64,000 bases of DNA from Collinsella sp. (GCA_019414045.1 DXMW01000013.1:1-64000), one strand, 5' to 3'. Positions 27,607-36,274 are shown, counted from the first letter of the stretch. The notes: generated by a model from the sequence alone, not told the origin. Made by a program: numbers and translations.

Positions 27607-27795
27607 ATGTCCAAAGTTTGCGAAGTTTGCGGTAAGCACCCCGTTGCCGGTCGCTCCATCAGCCACTCTCACCGCGTCACCAACCGTAAGTTCCGCCCCA
27701 ACATCCAGCGCGTCTACGTCGTCGTCGATGGTCACCGTCGCAAGATGAACGTTTGCTCCACCTGCCTCAAGTCCGGCAAGGTTGCGCGCTCCTAA
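27607..27795 (+). CDS. rpmB: 50S ribosomal protein L28 (four-cysteine form)
   Basis: Large-subunit protein L28, 62 residues, start MSKVCEVCGKHPVAGRS with AAGGAGGG before it. Two Cys pairs (CEVCG near the start, CSTC near the end) form the zinc-binding version of L28. This is the opposite of the zinc-free paralogue used under zinc starvation in some actinobacteria. Transcribed alone from one or two promoters and closed by a terminator. It marks the left border of the accessory island that follows. Confidence 0.97.
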   Translation: MSKVCEVCGKHPVAGRSISHSHRVTNRKFRPNIQRVYVVVDGHRRKMNVCSTCLKSGKVARS

Positions 27796-27863
27796 ATAAG
27801 GTCTTACCAACAAGTACCTCGGACTCTCCGGGTCAAAGACCTCGCGTTCACGTAGAACTATAA

Positions 27864-27899
27864 GAAACCGCTTTCTTTTGAGGAGGCGGTTTCTTTTTC
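27864..27899 (+). terminator. Terminator of rpmB
   Basis: GAAACCGC (27864-27871) pairs with GCGGTTTC (27886-27893) around a 14-base loop, followed by TTTTTC. It lies about 70 bp past the rpmB stop codon. Confidence 0.85.
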
Positions 27900-27933
27900 T
27901 ATCTATCCAGGAATGCAAAACCAGGGCGAAAAA

Positions 27934-27957
27934 TGGACTGCGTCCCAAATCTTGGAC
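27934..27957 (+). repeat. Left terminal inverted repeat of the IS3-family element
   Basis: 24 bp beginning TGGACTGCGTCCCA, matching the reverse complement of the right end (TGAACTGCCTCCCA) at about 19 of 24 positions including a shared CTTGGAC. No target-site duplication is evident in the flanks. Confidence 0.75.
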
Positions 27958-27971
27958 GCCCTAAATAGCGA

Positions 27972-28697
27972 TTAGGCCGCGAGGGCCTGATTCCGGAACT
28001 CCTCCGGGGTCAGGCCCTTCAATCTTACCTGCCTCCGGCGCGTGCGCCAGTGGACTACGTATTCCTCCAGGTCGCGTTTGAAATCCTCGAACGTCGTCCA
28101 CTCGCGGCCCAGGTAGAACTCGTCCTTGACGTGGCTGAAGAGCTGCTCGGTGGCGGCGTTGTCGATGCAGTTCGCCTTCCTGGACATGCTCTGGACGATG
28201 CCTGCGGCCTCGAGCCTGGATGTGTACGAGGCGCGCTGGTACTGCCAGCCCCGGTCCGAGTGCATGGTCGGGGCGGCGCCCTCGGGGATCTTGGACAGCA
28301 GCTCGTCGAGCATCCTCGCCTGCTGGGCCATGTCGGGCGTGGTCGATATGTCGCTCGCCACGATCTCCTTGGTGCAGAAGTCCAGCGTCGGGGCCCAGTA
28401 GGCCTTACCGCCAGCCACCTTGAACTCGGTGACGTCCGTCCCCAGCTTCTGCCACGGGGCCCCGGCGTCGAAACCCCTCGCGATCACGTTCTCGAACGTT
28501 CTGCCGACGACGCCCTTGTACGAGTTGTACCTGTGGTAGGCCGTCTCGCGTCTGATGCCGCAGCGAATCCCCATCTCGCGCATCATCTTGAGCACGGTCT
28601 TGTTGGCTATCACGGCCCCCTCTTCCGCCCTGAGGCACATCGCTATCTGCCGGTGCCCGCAGCCGTTGGCGGTGCGCGAGAAGATCTCGGCGGCCAC
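27972..28697 (-). pseudogene. IS3-family transposase OrfB, N-terminally truncated
   Basis: DDE integrase-type catalytic part, 241 residues from a GTG. An HTH_21-like segment comes first (NGCGHRQIAMCLRAEEGA), then the catalytic core: Asp in GTDVTEFKVAGG, Asp in MHSDRGWQYQ, and Glu in NAATEQLFSHVKDEF. The C-terminal WRTRRRQVRLKGLTPEEF region is typical. All three catalytic residues are present, but the front of OrfB is lost in the internal deletion. Confidence 0.8.
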
Positions 28698-28917
28698 CGG
28701 CGGCCTTCTGCTCGTATGTGTACCTGCCCCGCTTTCCGTCCATGCGCAGCAGCACCTCGCTCCCGAACGCGCGGTATATCTCCTGCCAACTTCTCACGGC
28801 TTCCACGGGAAGCGAAAGGGCAATCGCGGCAGATTTATACCCGTGCCCGAGCTCGAAGAGCCCTATGGCCGCCTTCCTGGCCTCGACATCATACTTCACT
28901 CTCAAATCAACGCACAT
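28698..28917 (-). pseudogene. IS3-family OrfA, 5' remnant
   Basis: Start ATG 28917 with GGGAGG eight bases before. About 70 residues remain recognisable: an helix-turn-helix segment (ELGHGYKSAAIALSLPVEAV, then SWQEIYRAFGSEVLLRMDGK). It runs into the deletion junction near 28700 right after GRYTYEQK. Beyond the junction the frame stays open to 28405 but reads nonsense over OrfB. Confidence 0.75.
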
Positions 28918-28924
28918 AAAGAAA

Positions 28925-28958
28925 GCCTCCCATTTCTCATGTCCAAGAAATGGGAGGC
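28925..28958. repeat. Perfect 13-bp palindrome at the IS right end
   Basis: GCCTCCCATTTCT and AGAAATGGGAGGC are separated by 8 bases, and the outer arm overlaps the terminal inverted repeat. It could fold in RNA read in from outside and shield the OrfA ribosome site, which lies in the same stem. That function is inference; the palindrome is directly visible. Confidence 0.6.
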
Positions 28959-28964
28959 AGTTCA
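28941..28964 (-). repeat. Right terminal inverted repeat of the IS3-family element
   Basis: Reverse complement begins TGAACTGCCTCCCATTTCTT, the partner of 27934-27957. Confidence 0.75.
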
Positions 28965-29112
28965 TTTAAAGCCATGGCTGGCCATTATTTATTTATCGTT
29001 CCGCCTCTTCTTGCGGTTGTATTCGAGCAGCAAGCCCAAAGAAGTCAAAGCAGATCCGACAACTGCCAGCGGAAGAACCGGCAGCAGTCTCTCCCCTGTC
29101 GAAGCCAGAGCA

Positions 29113-29591
29113 CCCGGCTCGGTGGTCTTGGTCTGGGAGGCGGGGTCGGCCTTGGTCTCGCCGCCGTTCTCGTCGAAGGTCACGGTGACGTCGCGGGGCA
29201 CCCACTTCCACTGGGCGTAGACGGTCGTGGACTTGGAGACCTCGGTCTTGTCGGTGAACTGATCGCCCGACCCGTCCCTCTCGGTGTTCCAGCCGTCGAA
29301 CGCCCAGCCCTTGCGGGTCGGGGCGGTCTTGGGCAGCGCGAAGGTGAACGAGGTCTTGCCCGGCTCGGTGGTCTTGGTCTGGGAGGCGGGGTCGGCCTTG
29401 GTCTCGCCGCCGTTCTCGTCGAAGGTCACGGTGACGTCGCGGGGCACCCACTTCCACTGGGCGTAGACGGTCGTGGACTTGGAGACCTCGGTCTTGTCGG
29501 TGAACTGATCGCCCGACCCGTCCCTCTCGGTGTTCCAGCCGTCGAACGCCCAGCCCTTGCGGGTCGGGGCGGTCTTGGGCAGCGCGAAGGT
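29113..29591 (-). repeat. Two identical 233-bp tandem units encoding B repeats
   Basis: Copies at 29113-29345 and 29359-29591, period 246 bp (82 codons), reading as identical DNA by eye. A partial third copy at protein level precedes the sorting signal. Identical tandem units allow copy-number change by recombination and stalk-length variation of the surface protein. Confidence 0.85.
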
Positions 29592-31425
29592 GTAACTGTC
29601 CTTATCTGCAGTCTTATCTTGCAAAAACTTTTGAGGATAAGCAGGATCGTATGCGCCATTATCATCAAAAGTCAGCGATAACTTTGCTGCGACCTGCCAC
29701 ATGTGAAAATCATCAGTACTGTCGGCATCCCTGACGCGCTTAAGGTAATAGCCCTCACCAACCGCATCCTCGTTGCCAAGAATAAAAGTGCTTTGCTTAG
29801 GTGCATCACCACTAGCATTGGAGAGTACGTAGTTATCTCCGAGTGACGGCAGTTTCAAATTCTGCCAATTGTTCGGATCCACCGTATTAACAGTAGTCTT
29901 CCCTGACGATTCCCCTTTTACAATAAGGGGTATGTCGCCGCCATCATCCGTGCCATCATAGTTATTAGTGACAGCTGGCAGTCTAATTTCAGCGTCATCG
30001 CCACGGTAATTTCCTTGGAATAATGCGGGTGCCATTAAGGCAAGTGTGCCCTTATTAATAACGGCACCTTTCAAATTACTTGAACCGTGATCGATGAGAA
30101 TGCCCTTACTGCCAATAGAGGTGGTTCCCTTAACGAAAATATCGTTATAGTTTTTCGCAGTATTGTATTGTTGCTCCCAAGTACCATTGATATCGACATA
30201 ACCATATACGTAGGCTTGAGAGCCAGCTGTCGTCAAAACGCTGCCCTCATCTACCCGAAGGCCATTGTCTTCAATTAACTCATTGCTAGAAGCATTGTTG
30301 CAACCAAATTTGGTCGTTACATTTGTATTCGATTGACCAGTAATAGCGATCTTATTTACAGAAGAAATCGTACCGGCCGTAATTTCGGAGTTATCAGTAA
30401 CATTCAATGCAGATGCGTACTTAATATAAGGAATCTCAGCCACAGTCCCTGCAATATTGATTGTGGGAGAAGAAGACCCCTTGGGAAGCCCATAGTACAC
30501 ACCCGTAACGCCCGTAGCTATTTCCGGTCGTCCAGCAATATTAATGAAGGAACCGTCAGAAATCGATACATTCTTGTTCGAAGTCAACGAAACGTAGCCA
30601 ACACTGCCGCTATTCAGACTGATAGATAGCTTTCCTCTAGCCTTTACGCTCGATCCCTCATCCGACGAATTGGTCAGGTCGTTCTCGCAGAAAACATACC
30701 CATGAGAATCGCCCGCTTCATCCCTCAGCTCAACACCAGAAGCGTTCACGGCGATATCACCGTTTACAGCACTCCACTCTGCTCCATAAATAGAGCCAAC
30801 ATGGGAGCCGTGGACATTAACGGTAATAGATCCGCCAACGTTCGCTTTCTTCGAACCTTCAATAAAAGGGACATCATTGGGTATCGATCCACCTTTATCC
30901 CAGCCCCAAACATTCTCGTAAGCATCGATAACGACATCGCCATCGACCTCATAAACTCCATCTGGGATCATTTGTCCTGCGCCAATTATTGGCCAATTGC
31001 TATTAAGACGAAGCGTTTTGTCGGTGTTTTCATAAGTACTGCTGCCCGCAATAATATGAATGTTGCCTTTAATAGGCGCAGGGTCACCAAAATGACCGCA
31101 AATTTCATTTACCCGACCCGAGCGAACATCAAGCGTCACGTTGCCGCGCATCTCGCAACCGTAAGTGCCTTCGATAGCAGGAGAAACTTCGGAGTTGGCA
31201 TTGTCGTAAACAAGCGTGGCGTTACCACCTACATAAACAGCAGGAAAGCCGTTTCCATCGCCGCTCGACCCATCGCCGCGCATGCAACCGGGATTAACGT
31301 GATTACCGCTAGCCATGCGAAGGTTACCGCTGATCTCAAGATAGGTGTCATGCTCGACGGACCCTTGATATGAACCACCGATGACGTCATGAAGGCCAGC
31401 GCCAATACCAGGATTGATATATCCA

Positions 31426-31459
31426 GACGCGGCTATCACCACGACGCGGCTATCACCAC
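31426..31459. repeat. Perfect 17-bp tandem duplication causing a frameshift
   Basis: GACGCGGCTATCACCAC occurs twice head to tail (31426-31442 and 31443-31459). Since 17 is not a multiple of 3, it separates the two frames of the surface protein gene. With a single copy the reading frame continues as HVVIAASGYINPG. Confidence 0.95.
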
Positions 31460-31971
31460 ATGTGTGTGATCGACAGTCGACCTATAGCCACCGCCATAAA
31501 GTGTTTCAGAGAGGTTGAGCTCGCAGTTACGAGTGAAAACGGTATCGAAACCATTGCAATAGAATTTTCCTGAACCAACCACTTCGACGTTGTCAAAAGT
31601 ACAAGATCCGGAAAGCATGGCACGGTTGGAGAAGTGCAAGGTTGCGCGATTATCACCGTCACTCGTCACGGTAATCTTCTTGTTAGCAACGCCGAAAGTC
31701 GAAACGTAATCTTGGGTCGGTACCACAAAAGACGAGCCGCCTTTTAGGACAAGTCTGATCTCCGATAAATTATCGGAGGCGATTTTATTCAGCGCATCCT
31801 CAAATGTTAATTGATCATTAACTTGATAAACACCAGATTCTGCTGCATCAGAATTCGATTCATCAGATGTTTCATTCACATTCACATCGTTTGACTGCTT
31901 ATCCGAGACATCAGATTCAGGTTTTTGATCATCACTTGAAACCGTATTGTCGTTAGACGAAGCCTCGACCG

Positions 31972-31980
31972 CCCCCCCCC
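31972..31980 (-). repeat. G9 homopolymer inside the surface protein gene
   Basis: Nine consecutive G on the coding strand encode the SRGGAVEA segment shortly after the signal peptide. Such tracts mutate by slipped-strand mispairing and are a classical basis for phase variation of surface proteins. Confidence 0.9.
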
Positions 31981-32152
31981 TTGACCCAGAATCACTATCA
32001 GCAGATTCATTAGACAGATTCTCCGAAGTCGTGTTTTGCTGAGGGTCATTATTCACTATTACGTCAGCAAATACGCTCGTAGGAATCGTATTAAACACGA
32101 ACAAAAAAGAGACGAGCCAAACGAGAGCTCGCCTGCAACGTGGCAATCTCAC

Positions 32153-32475
32153 AAACCGCCCTTTCTACTCAACTGACATGAACCGGTAAAGGGCGACAAA
32201 ATACCCAGAGGCAAAGGCATTTATTTCACTCTTACTGAATGTACTGTCTGGCACATTGGTTTTAGTTTAATACCAGTGTTTTGTCTGACAAGAGAACGCG
32301 TTTATTGCCATGAAATAGAAACGACCAAAAATTAGTGTCACGACCAGCCAGAATTGATCGATGTGCATTAATTTCCTAAGACCTAATGAACAAACAATGA
32401 ACAAACTCCACACCATAGCCATGGGGAAACTAGGAATTCGCCCGGAGAAGACGTTGAGCTTTTAGTTAAATAGTT
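32153..32475. other. A/T-rich intergenic region between the surface gene and adhE
   Basis: Divergent intergenic space. On the minus strand there is a possible -10 (TATTAA in TGGTATTAAACT) for the surface gene, near an imperfect palindrome with TGGT and ACCA ends. No open reading frame with a ribosome site and no RNA gene was recognised. The base composition matches the A/T-rich surface gene rather than adhE. Confidence 0.4.
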
Positions 32476-32503
32476 AAAACGCTTCAGTTTATTAAAGCGT
32501 TTT
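32476..32503. terminator. Hairpin upstream of adhE
   Basis: AAAACGCTT pairs with AAGCGTTTT around a 10-base loop, with T/A-rich ends on both strands. It could act as a weak bidirectional terminator insulating adhE, or as an operator. No consensus Rex box (TTGTGAA...TTCACAA) was found. Confidence 0.4.
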
Positions 32504-32547
32504 AGTGTGCCTTTTAGAGGAATCTGACCGTTCGCCGAATAATTTCT

Positions 32548-32556
32548 TGCTATCAT
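32548..32556 (+). promoter_or_regulatory. Extended -10 promoter of adhE
   Basis: TGCTATCAT, an extended -10 element, lies 40 bp before the adhE ATG; no strong -35 is at the right spacing. A short leader with AAGGAG follows. Confidence 0.5.
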
Positions 32557-32596
32557 GCAAGGCGTAGGGTAAATCTCCGATCGCAAGGAGACACAA

Positions 32597-35245
32597 ATGG
32601 TGAAAAAGTCACCGGAAAACACTACTCCCGCAATCGTGGACAACGTAGAGGCGCTTGAGGCTAAGCTCGCTCAGATGCGAGAGGCCCAGGCGCTTTTTGC
32701 TACGTACACGCAGGAGCAGGTCGACAAGATCTTCTATGAGGCCGCCATGGCCGCCAACAAGGCTCGTATCCCGTTGGCGAAGATGGCCATCGAGGAGACC
32801 GGCCGCGGCGTTCTTGAGGACAAGGTCATCAAGAACCACTACGCCGCAGAGTACATCTACAACGCTTACAAGAACACCAAGACCTGTGGTGTCCTGGAGC
32901 GCGACGAGGCCTACGGCATCACCAAGATCGCCGAGCCCATCGGTATCGTGGGCGCCGTCATCCCGACGACCAACCCCACCTCCACTGCGATCTTCAAGAC
33001 GCTGATCAGCCTGAAGACCCGCAACGCCATCATCATCTCCCCGCACCCGGCTGCCGCCAAGTGCACCATCGCCGCCGCTAAGCTCGTGCTTGACGCCGCC
33101 GTCAAGGCCGGCGCCCCCGAGGGCATCATCGGCTGGGTCGATGTCCCCTCCATCGAGCTGACCAACATGGTCATGCGCGACGTCGACATCATCCTCGCCA
33201 CCGGTGGCCCGGGCATGGTCAAGGCCGCCTACTCCTCGGGCAAGCCCGCCCTGGGCGTTGGCGCCGGTAACACCCCGGTCGTCATCGACGACACCGCCGA
33301 CGTGCTGCTCGCCGTCAACTCCATCATCCACTCCAAGACCTTCGACAACGGCATGATCTGCGCTTCCGAGCAGTCCGTGACCGTCATCGACACCATCTAT
33401 GACCAGGTTAAGGCCGAGTTCCAGAAGCGCGGCTGCTACTTCGTCAAGCAGGGTGCCGAGATGGAGGCACTGCGTGCCGCCATGTTCAAGAATGGCGCCC
33501 TCGATCACCGCATCCCCGGCATGGCTGCTGCCAAGATCGCTGAGCTCGCCGGCATCGAGGTTCCCGCCAAGACCAAGATCCTGATCGCCGAGGTCACCTC
33601 CACCGACCCCGCCAAGGAGGAGTTCTCCCACGAGAAGCTCTCCCCGGTCCTGGCCATGTATCACGCCAAGGACTTCCAGGAGGCCGTCGACAAGGCCGAG
33701 CACCTGGTGCTCGCCGGTGGCCCGGGCCACACCGCCTCTCTGTACGTGCACCCCGCCCAGGCCGAGAAGATCAGCCTGTTCGAGCACGTCATGAAGGCCT
33801 GCCGTATCGTCATCAACACCCCGTCCTCGCACGGCGGCATCGGTGATCTGTACAACTTTGGCATGAAGCCGTCTCTGACCCTGGGCTGCGGCTCCTGGGG
33901 CGGCAACTCCGTCTCCGAGAACGTTGGGGTGAAGCACTTGATCAACGTTAAGACTGTGGCCGAGCGCCGTGAGAACATGCTGTGGTTCCGCGCTCCCGAG
34001 AAGGTCTACTTCAAGAAGGGTTCCACGCCCGTCGCTCTCGACGAGCTCGGTACCGTCATGGGCAAGAAGCGCGCCTTCATCGTCACCGACCAGTTCCTCT
34101 TCAAGAATGGCAACACCCGCGCCATCGAGGCCAAGCTCGACGAGATGGGCATCGCCCACGACTGCTTCTACGACGTCGAGCCCGATCCGTCGCTGCAGTG
34201 CGCACGTCGCGGCGCCAAGCAGATGGCTCTCTTTGAGCCGGACGTCATCATCGCCGTCGGCGGTGGCTCCGCTATGGACGCCGGCAAGATCATGTGGATG
34301 ATGTACGAGCACCCCGAGTGCAAGTTTGAGGACATGGCCATGGACTTCATGGACATCCGCAAGCGTATCTTCACTTTCCCCGAGATGGGCAAGAAGGCCT
34401 ACTTCGTCGCCGTCCCGACCTCTTCGGGTACCGGCTCCGAGTGCACGCCGTTCGCCATCATCACCGACAAGGAGACCGGCATCAAGTGGCCGCTCGCCGA
34501 CTACGCGCTGCTCCCCAACATGGCTATCGTCGACGCCGACAACTGCATGACCGCCCCGCGCGGCCTGACCGCTGCCTCCGGCATCGACGTCATGACCCAC
34601 GCCATCGAGTCCTACGTCTCCATCATGGCTTCCGACTACACCAAGGGCCTCTCCGAGCGCGCTGCTAAGCTCGTCTTCGAGAACCTGCCCTCCAGCTTCA
34701 CGAACGGCGCCAAGGACCCGCATGCCCGCGAGGAGATGCACAACGCCTCTTGCATGGCCGGTATGGCCTTCGCCAACGCCTTCCTGGGCCTCAACCACTC
34801 CATGGCTCACAAGCTCGGCGCTTTCCATCACCTGCCCCACGGCCTCGCAAACGCTGTCATCCTGACCCGCGTTATGCGCTACAACGCCGCCGAGGCTCCC
34901 GTCAAGATGGGTACCTTCTCCCAGTATCCTTACCCCAACGCTCTGCACAACTACGCCGAGATGGCCAAGTACTGCGGCATCGAGGGCAAGGACGACAAGG
35001 AGGTTTTCGAGAACTTCATCACGAAGCTCGAGGAGCTCAAGGACTTCATCGGCGTCAAGAAGACCATCGCCGACTACGGTGTTGACGAGCAGTACTTCCT
35101 CGACACCCTCGACGAGATGACCGAGCAGGCATTCAACGACCAGTGCACCGGCGCCAACCCGCGCTACCCGCTCATGAGCGAGATCAAGGAGCTCTACCTG
35201 GACGCCTACTACGGCCGCGAGCCTCAGGACTACGCCGTCTGCTAG
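32597..35245 (+). CDS. adhE: Bifunctional acetaldehyde-CoA / alcohol dehydrogenase
   Basis: Reduces acetyl-CoA to ethanol in two NADH steps, the main redox outlet of fermenting cells; the family forms spirosome filaments. It has 882 residues: N-terminal CoA-acylating aldehyde dehydrogenase (about 15-440) with catalytic Cys255 in FDNGMICASEQS, a linker, then an iron-dependent alcohol dehydrogenase with GGGSAMDAGK and the His-rich iron site around NHSMAHKLGAFHHLPHG. The start has AAGGAG and its own promoter. Codon choice is strongly biased (C-ending codons), as in highly expressed genes, in contrast to the A/T-rich gene to its left. Confidence 0.97.
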   Translation: MVKKSPENTTPAIVDNVEALEAKLAQMREAQALFATYTQEQVDKIFYEAAMAANKARIPLAKMAIEETGRGVLEDKVIKNHYAAEYIYNAYKNTKTCGVLERDEAYGITKIAEPIGIVGAVIPTTNPTSTAIFKTLISLKTRNAIIISPHPAAAKCTIAAAKLVLDAAVKAGAPEGIIGWVDVPSIELTNMVMRDVDIILATGGPGMVKAAYSSGKPALGVGAGNTPVVIDDTADVLLAVNSIIHSKTFDNGMICASEQSVTVIDTIYDQVKAEFQKRGCYFVKQGAEMEALRAAMFKNGALDHRIPGMAAAKIAELAGIEVPAKTKILIAEVTSTDPAKEEFSHEKLSPVLAMYHAKDFQEAVDKAEHLVLAGGPGHTASLYVHPAQAEKISLFEHVMKACRIVINTPSSHGGIGDLYNFGMKPSLTLGCGSWGGNSVSENVGVKHLINVKTVAERRENMLWFRAPEKVYFKKGSTPVALDELGTVMGKKRAFIVTDQFLFKNGNTRAIEAKLDEMGIAHDCFYDVEPDPSLQCARRGAKQMALFEPDVIIAVGGGSAMDAGKIMWMMYEHPECKFEDMAMDFMDIRKRIFTFPEMGKKAYFVAVPTSSGTGSECTPFAIITDKETGIKWPLADYALLPNMAIVDADNCMTAPRGLTAASGIDVMTHAIESYVSIMASDYTKGLSERAAKLVFENLPSSFTNGAKDPHAREEMHNASCMAGMAFANAFLGLNHSMAHKLGAFHHLPHGLANAVILTRVMRYNAAEAPVKMGTFSQYPYPNALHNYAEMAKYCGIEGKDDKEVFENFITKLEELKDFIGVKKTIADYGVDEQYFLDTLDEMTEQAFNDQCTGANPRYPLMSEIKELYLDAYYGREPQDYAVC

Positions 35246-35263
35246 TTTTAGCACGGTTTTTAA

Positions 35264-35300
35264 CGGCGGGGGTGCACGGGTGTTTCACACACCCCCGCCG
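35264..35300 (+). terminator. Strong hairpin after adhE
   Basis: CGGCGGGGGTG pairs perfectly with CACCCCCGCCG (11 bp) around a 15-base loop, 18 bp after the adhE stop. No T run follows, so it may be a processing or attenuating stem rather than a full terminator. Confidence 0.6.
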
Positions 35301-35333
35301 TCGCTTCTATCGCATCGTTGAAAGGATGCAACC

Positions 35334-36098
35334 ATGCTGCTACCCGATTCCAAGACCGAGCTCGTCCGCCGCGGCAACAAGGTCGTTTACGACCTGGGCG
35401 ACAAGATCGTCAAGGTTTTTAACGAGACCAAGCCTGTCTCCGACGTGTTCAACGAGGCTTTGAATCTTGCCCGCATCAATGAGTGCGGCATCCGCAGCCC
35501 CAAGGCTCTCGAGGTTTCCCAGCTCGAGAACGCCAACGGCTGGGCGCTCGTGACCGAGAAGGTTCCGGGCACCACCCTTGCCGAGAAGATGACTGCCGAG
35601 CCCCAGCGCTTTGGTGAGTATCTCGAGATGTTCGTCGACCTCCAGATCGAGATCCACGGCTACACCTCCCCGCTGCTCAACCGTCAGCGCGACAAGTTCG
35701 CCCGCATGATCGACAGCCTTGATCAGCTCAATGCCACCACGCGCTACAACCTTCAGGAGCGGCTGGACGGCATGACCAAGGAGTTCAAGGTCTGCCACGG
35801 CGACTTCAACCCCTCCAACGTCATCGTCGGCGACGACGGCCAGCTCTATGTGTGCGACTGGGCACACGCCACCCAGGGCTCCCCTGCTGCCGACGTTGCC
35901 ACCACCTACCTGCTCTTCGCCCTCAACAGCAAGGATCAGGCTGAGGCCTACCTGGAGCTCTACTGCGACCGCGCCGACATGCCCATGCAGGTCGTGCGTC
36001 AGTGGACGAGCATCGTCGCCGCTTCCGAGCTCGCTCGTAAGCGCAACGTGAACGATGAGTTCCTGAAGAACTGGATCGACGTCGTCGATTATCAGTAA
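35334..36098 (+). CDS. Aminoglycoside-phosphotransferase-fold kinase of unknown substrate
   Basis: 254 residues of the APH/choline-kinase-like fold. The catalytic loop HGDFNPSN is at 155-162 and the metal-binding CDW at 174-176. The N-terminal lobe has a VYDLGDKIVKVF strand. The substrate cannot be read from the sequence: related proteins phosphorylate small molecules or remain uncharacterised, and resistance is only one possibility. It lies about 90 bp after adhE on the same strand, separated by a strong hairpin, with an AAGGATGCAACC leader before the ATG. Co-expression with adhE is possible but not shown. Confidence 0.75.
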   Translation: MLLPDSKTELVRRGNKVVYDLGDKIVKVFNETKPVSDVFNEALNLARINECGIRSPKALEVSQLENANGWALVTEKVPGTTLAEKMTAEPQRFGEYLEMFVDLQIEIHGYTSPLLNRQRDKFARMIDSLDQLNATTRYNLQERLDGMTKEFKVCHGDFNPSNVIVGDDGQLYVCDWAHATQGSPAADVATTYLLFALNSKDQAEAYLELYCDRADMPMQVVRQWTSIVAASELARKRNVNDEFLKNWIDVVDYQ

Positions 36099-36132
36099 TA
36101 TCTGAGCGATTTATTTCGCATCGGAGGCACAA

Positions 36133-36170
36133 GAAAACCCCGCAGCTCATATGGGCTGTGGGGTTTTCCT
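36133..36170 (+). terminator. Terminator of the phosphotransferase gene
   Basis: GAAAACCCCGCAGC pairs with GCTGTGGGGTTTTC (one G-T type pair), loop TCATATGG, with T-rich exit. It is placed 35 bp after the stop codon. Confidence 0.85.
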
Positions 36171-36195
36171 TTACCCATCGAGTTTATTCACGCAA

Positions 36196-36243
36196 CAAAA
36201 TAGACTGCTCCGCATCTCTTCCTAAGAGAGATACGGAGCAGTC
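36196..36243 (-). terminator. Terminator of the proS end
   Basis: Minus strand: GACTGCTCCG with CGGAGCAGTC, and inside it ATCTCT with AGAGAT, flanked by single mismatches, followed by TATTTTGTTG. It ends the pyrH-to-proS transcription unit and faces the plus-strand terminator next to it. Confidence 0.85.
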
Positions 36244-36274
36244 CCGCAATTACATCTAATAGCAGAAACGTCGA

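Larger units (their letters stand above)
27934..28964 (-). mobile_element. Internally deleted IS3-family (IS150-like) insertion sequence
   Basis: About 1.03 kb bounded by imperfect 24-bp inverted repeats, shorter than a complete two-gene IS3 element (about 1.2-1.6 kb). It has the start of OrfA (one helix-turn-helix) joined out of frame to the catalytic two thirds of OrfB. The second OrfA helix-turn-helix, the coiled coil and the start of OrfB are missing. OrfA and OrfB differ by +1, not the usual -1 shift of this family. It lies between rpmB and the broken surface protein gene. It is probably immobile by itself but could be moved by a full-length relative. Confidence 0.85.
28989..32152 (-). 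pseudogene. Frameshifted cell-wall-anchored surface protein with InlB-type B repeats
   Basis: Two frames together make one surface protein of about 1050 residues. N-terminal part (31436-32152, GTG start, AAAGGGCGG site): signal peptide (ALVWLVSFLFVFNTIPTSVFA), a Ser/Asp/Asn-rich stretch, then the start of a beta-rich region. C-terminal part (28989-31442): a long repetitive beta-solenoid-like region rich in G, N, S and V, two near-identical Listeria-Bacteroides (B) repeats (GWAFDGWNTERDGSG), and a sorting signal LASTG with a hydrophobic stretch and a basic NRKKRRNDK tail. A 17-bp tandem duplication at 31426-31459 shifts the frame and stops translation at VVIAASW. Removing one copy restores a continuous frame. 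The middle is far more A/T-rich than its surroundings, suggesting transfer. Ligand unknown. Confidence 0.85.

Noticed and set aside
28405..28697. Continuation of the OrfA frame past the deletion junction
   Set aside because: Beyond about 28700 it overlaps OrfB in the wrong frame with Arg/Asp/Gln-rich nonsense; not a real protein part.
27927..28968. Target-site duplication around the IS3 element
   Set aside because: Flanks read GAAAAA on the left and TTTAAA on the right; these do not match as a direct 3-4 bp repeat.
32153..32596. Rex-type redox operator before adhE
   Set aside because: Searched by eye for TTGTGAA/TTCACAA palindromes and found none close enough.
32609..35254. 881-codon open frame antisense to adhE
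   Set aside because: The frame lies exactly opposite adhE, has no ribosome site or recognisable domain, and its Val/Leu/Gly/Asp/His-rich composition is what a C-ending codon bias produces on the opposite strand.
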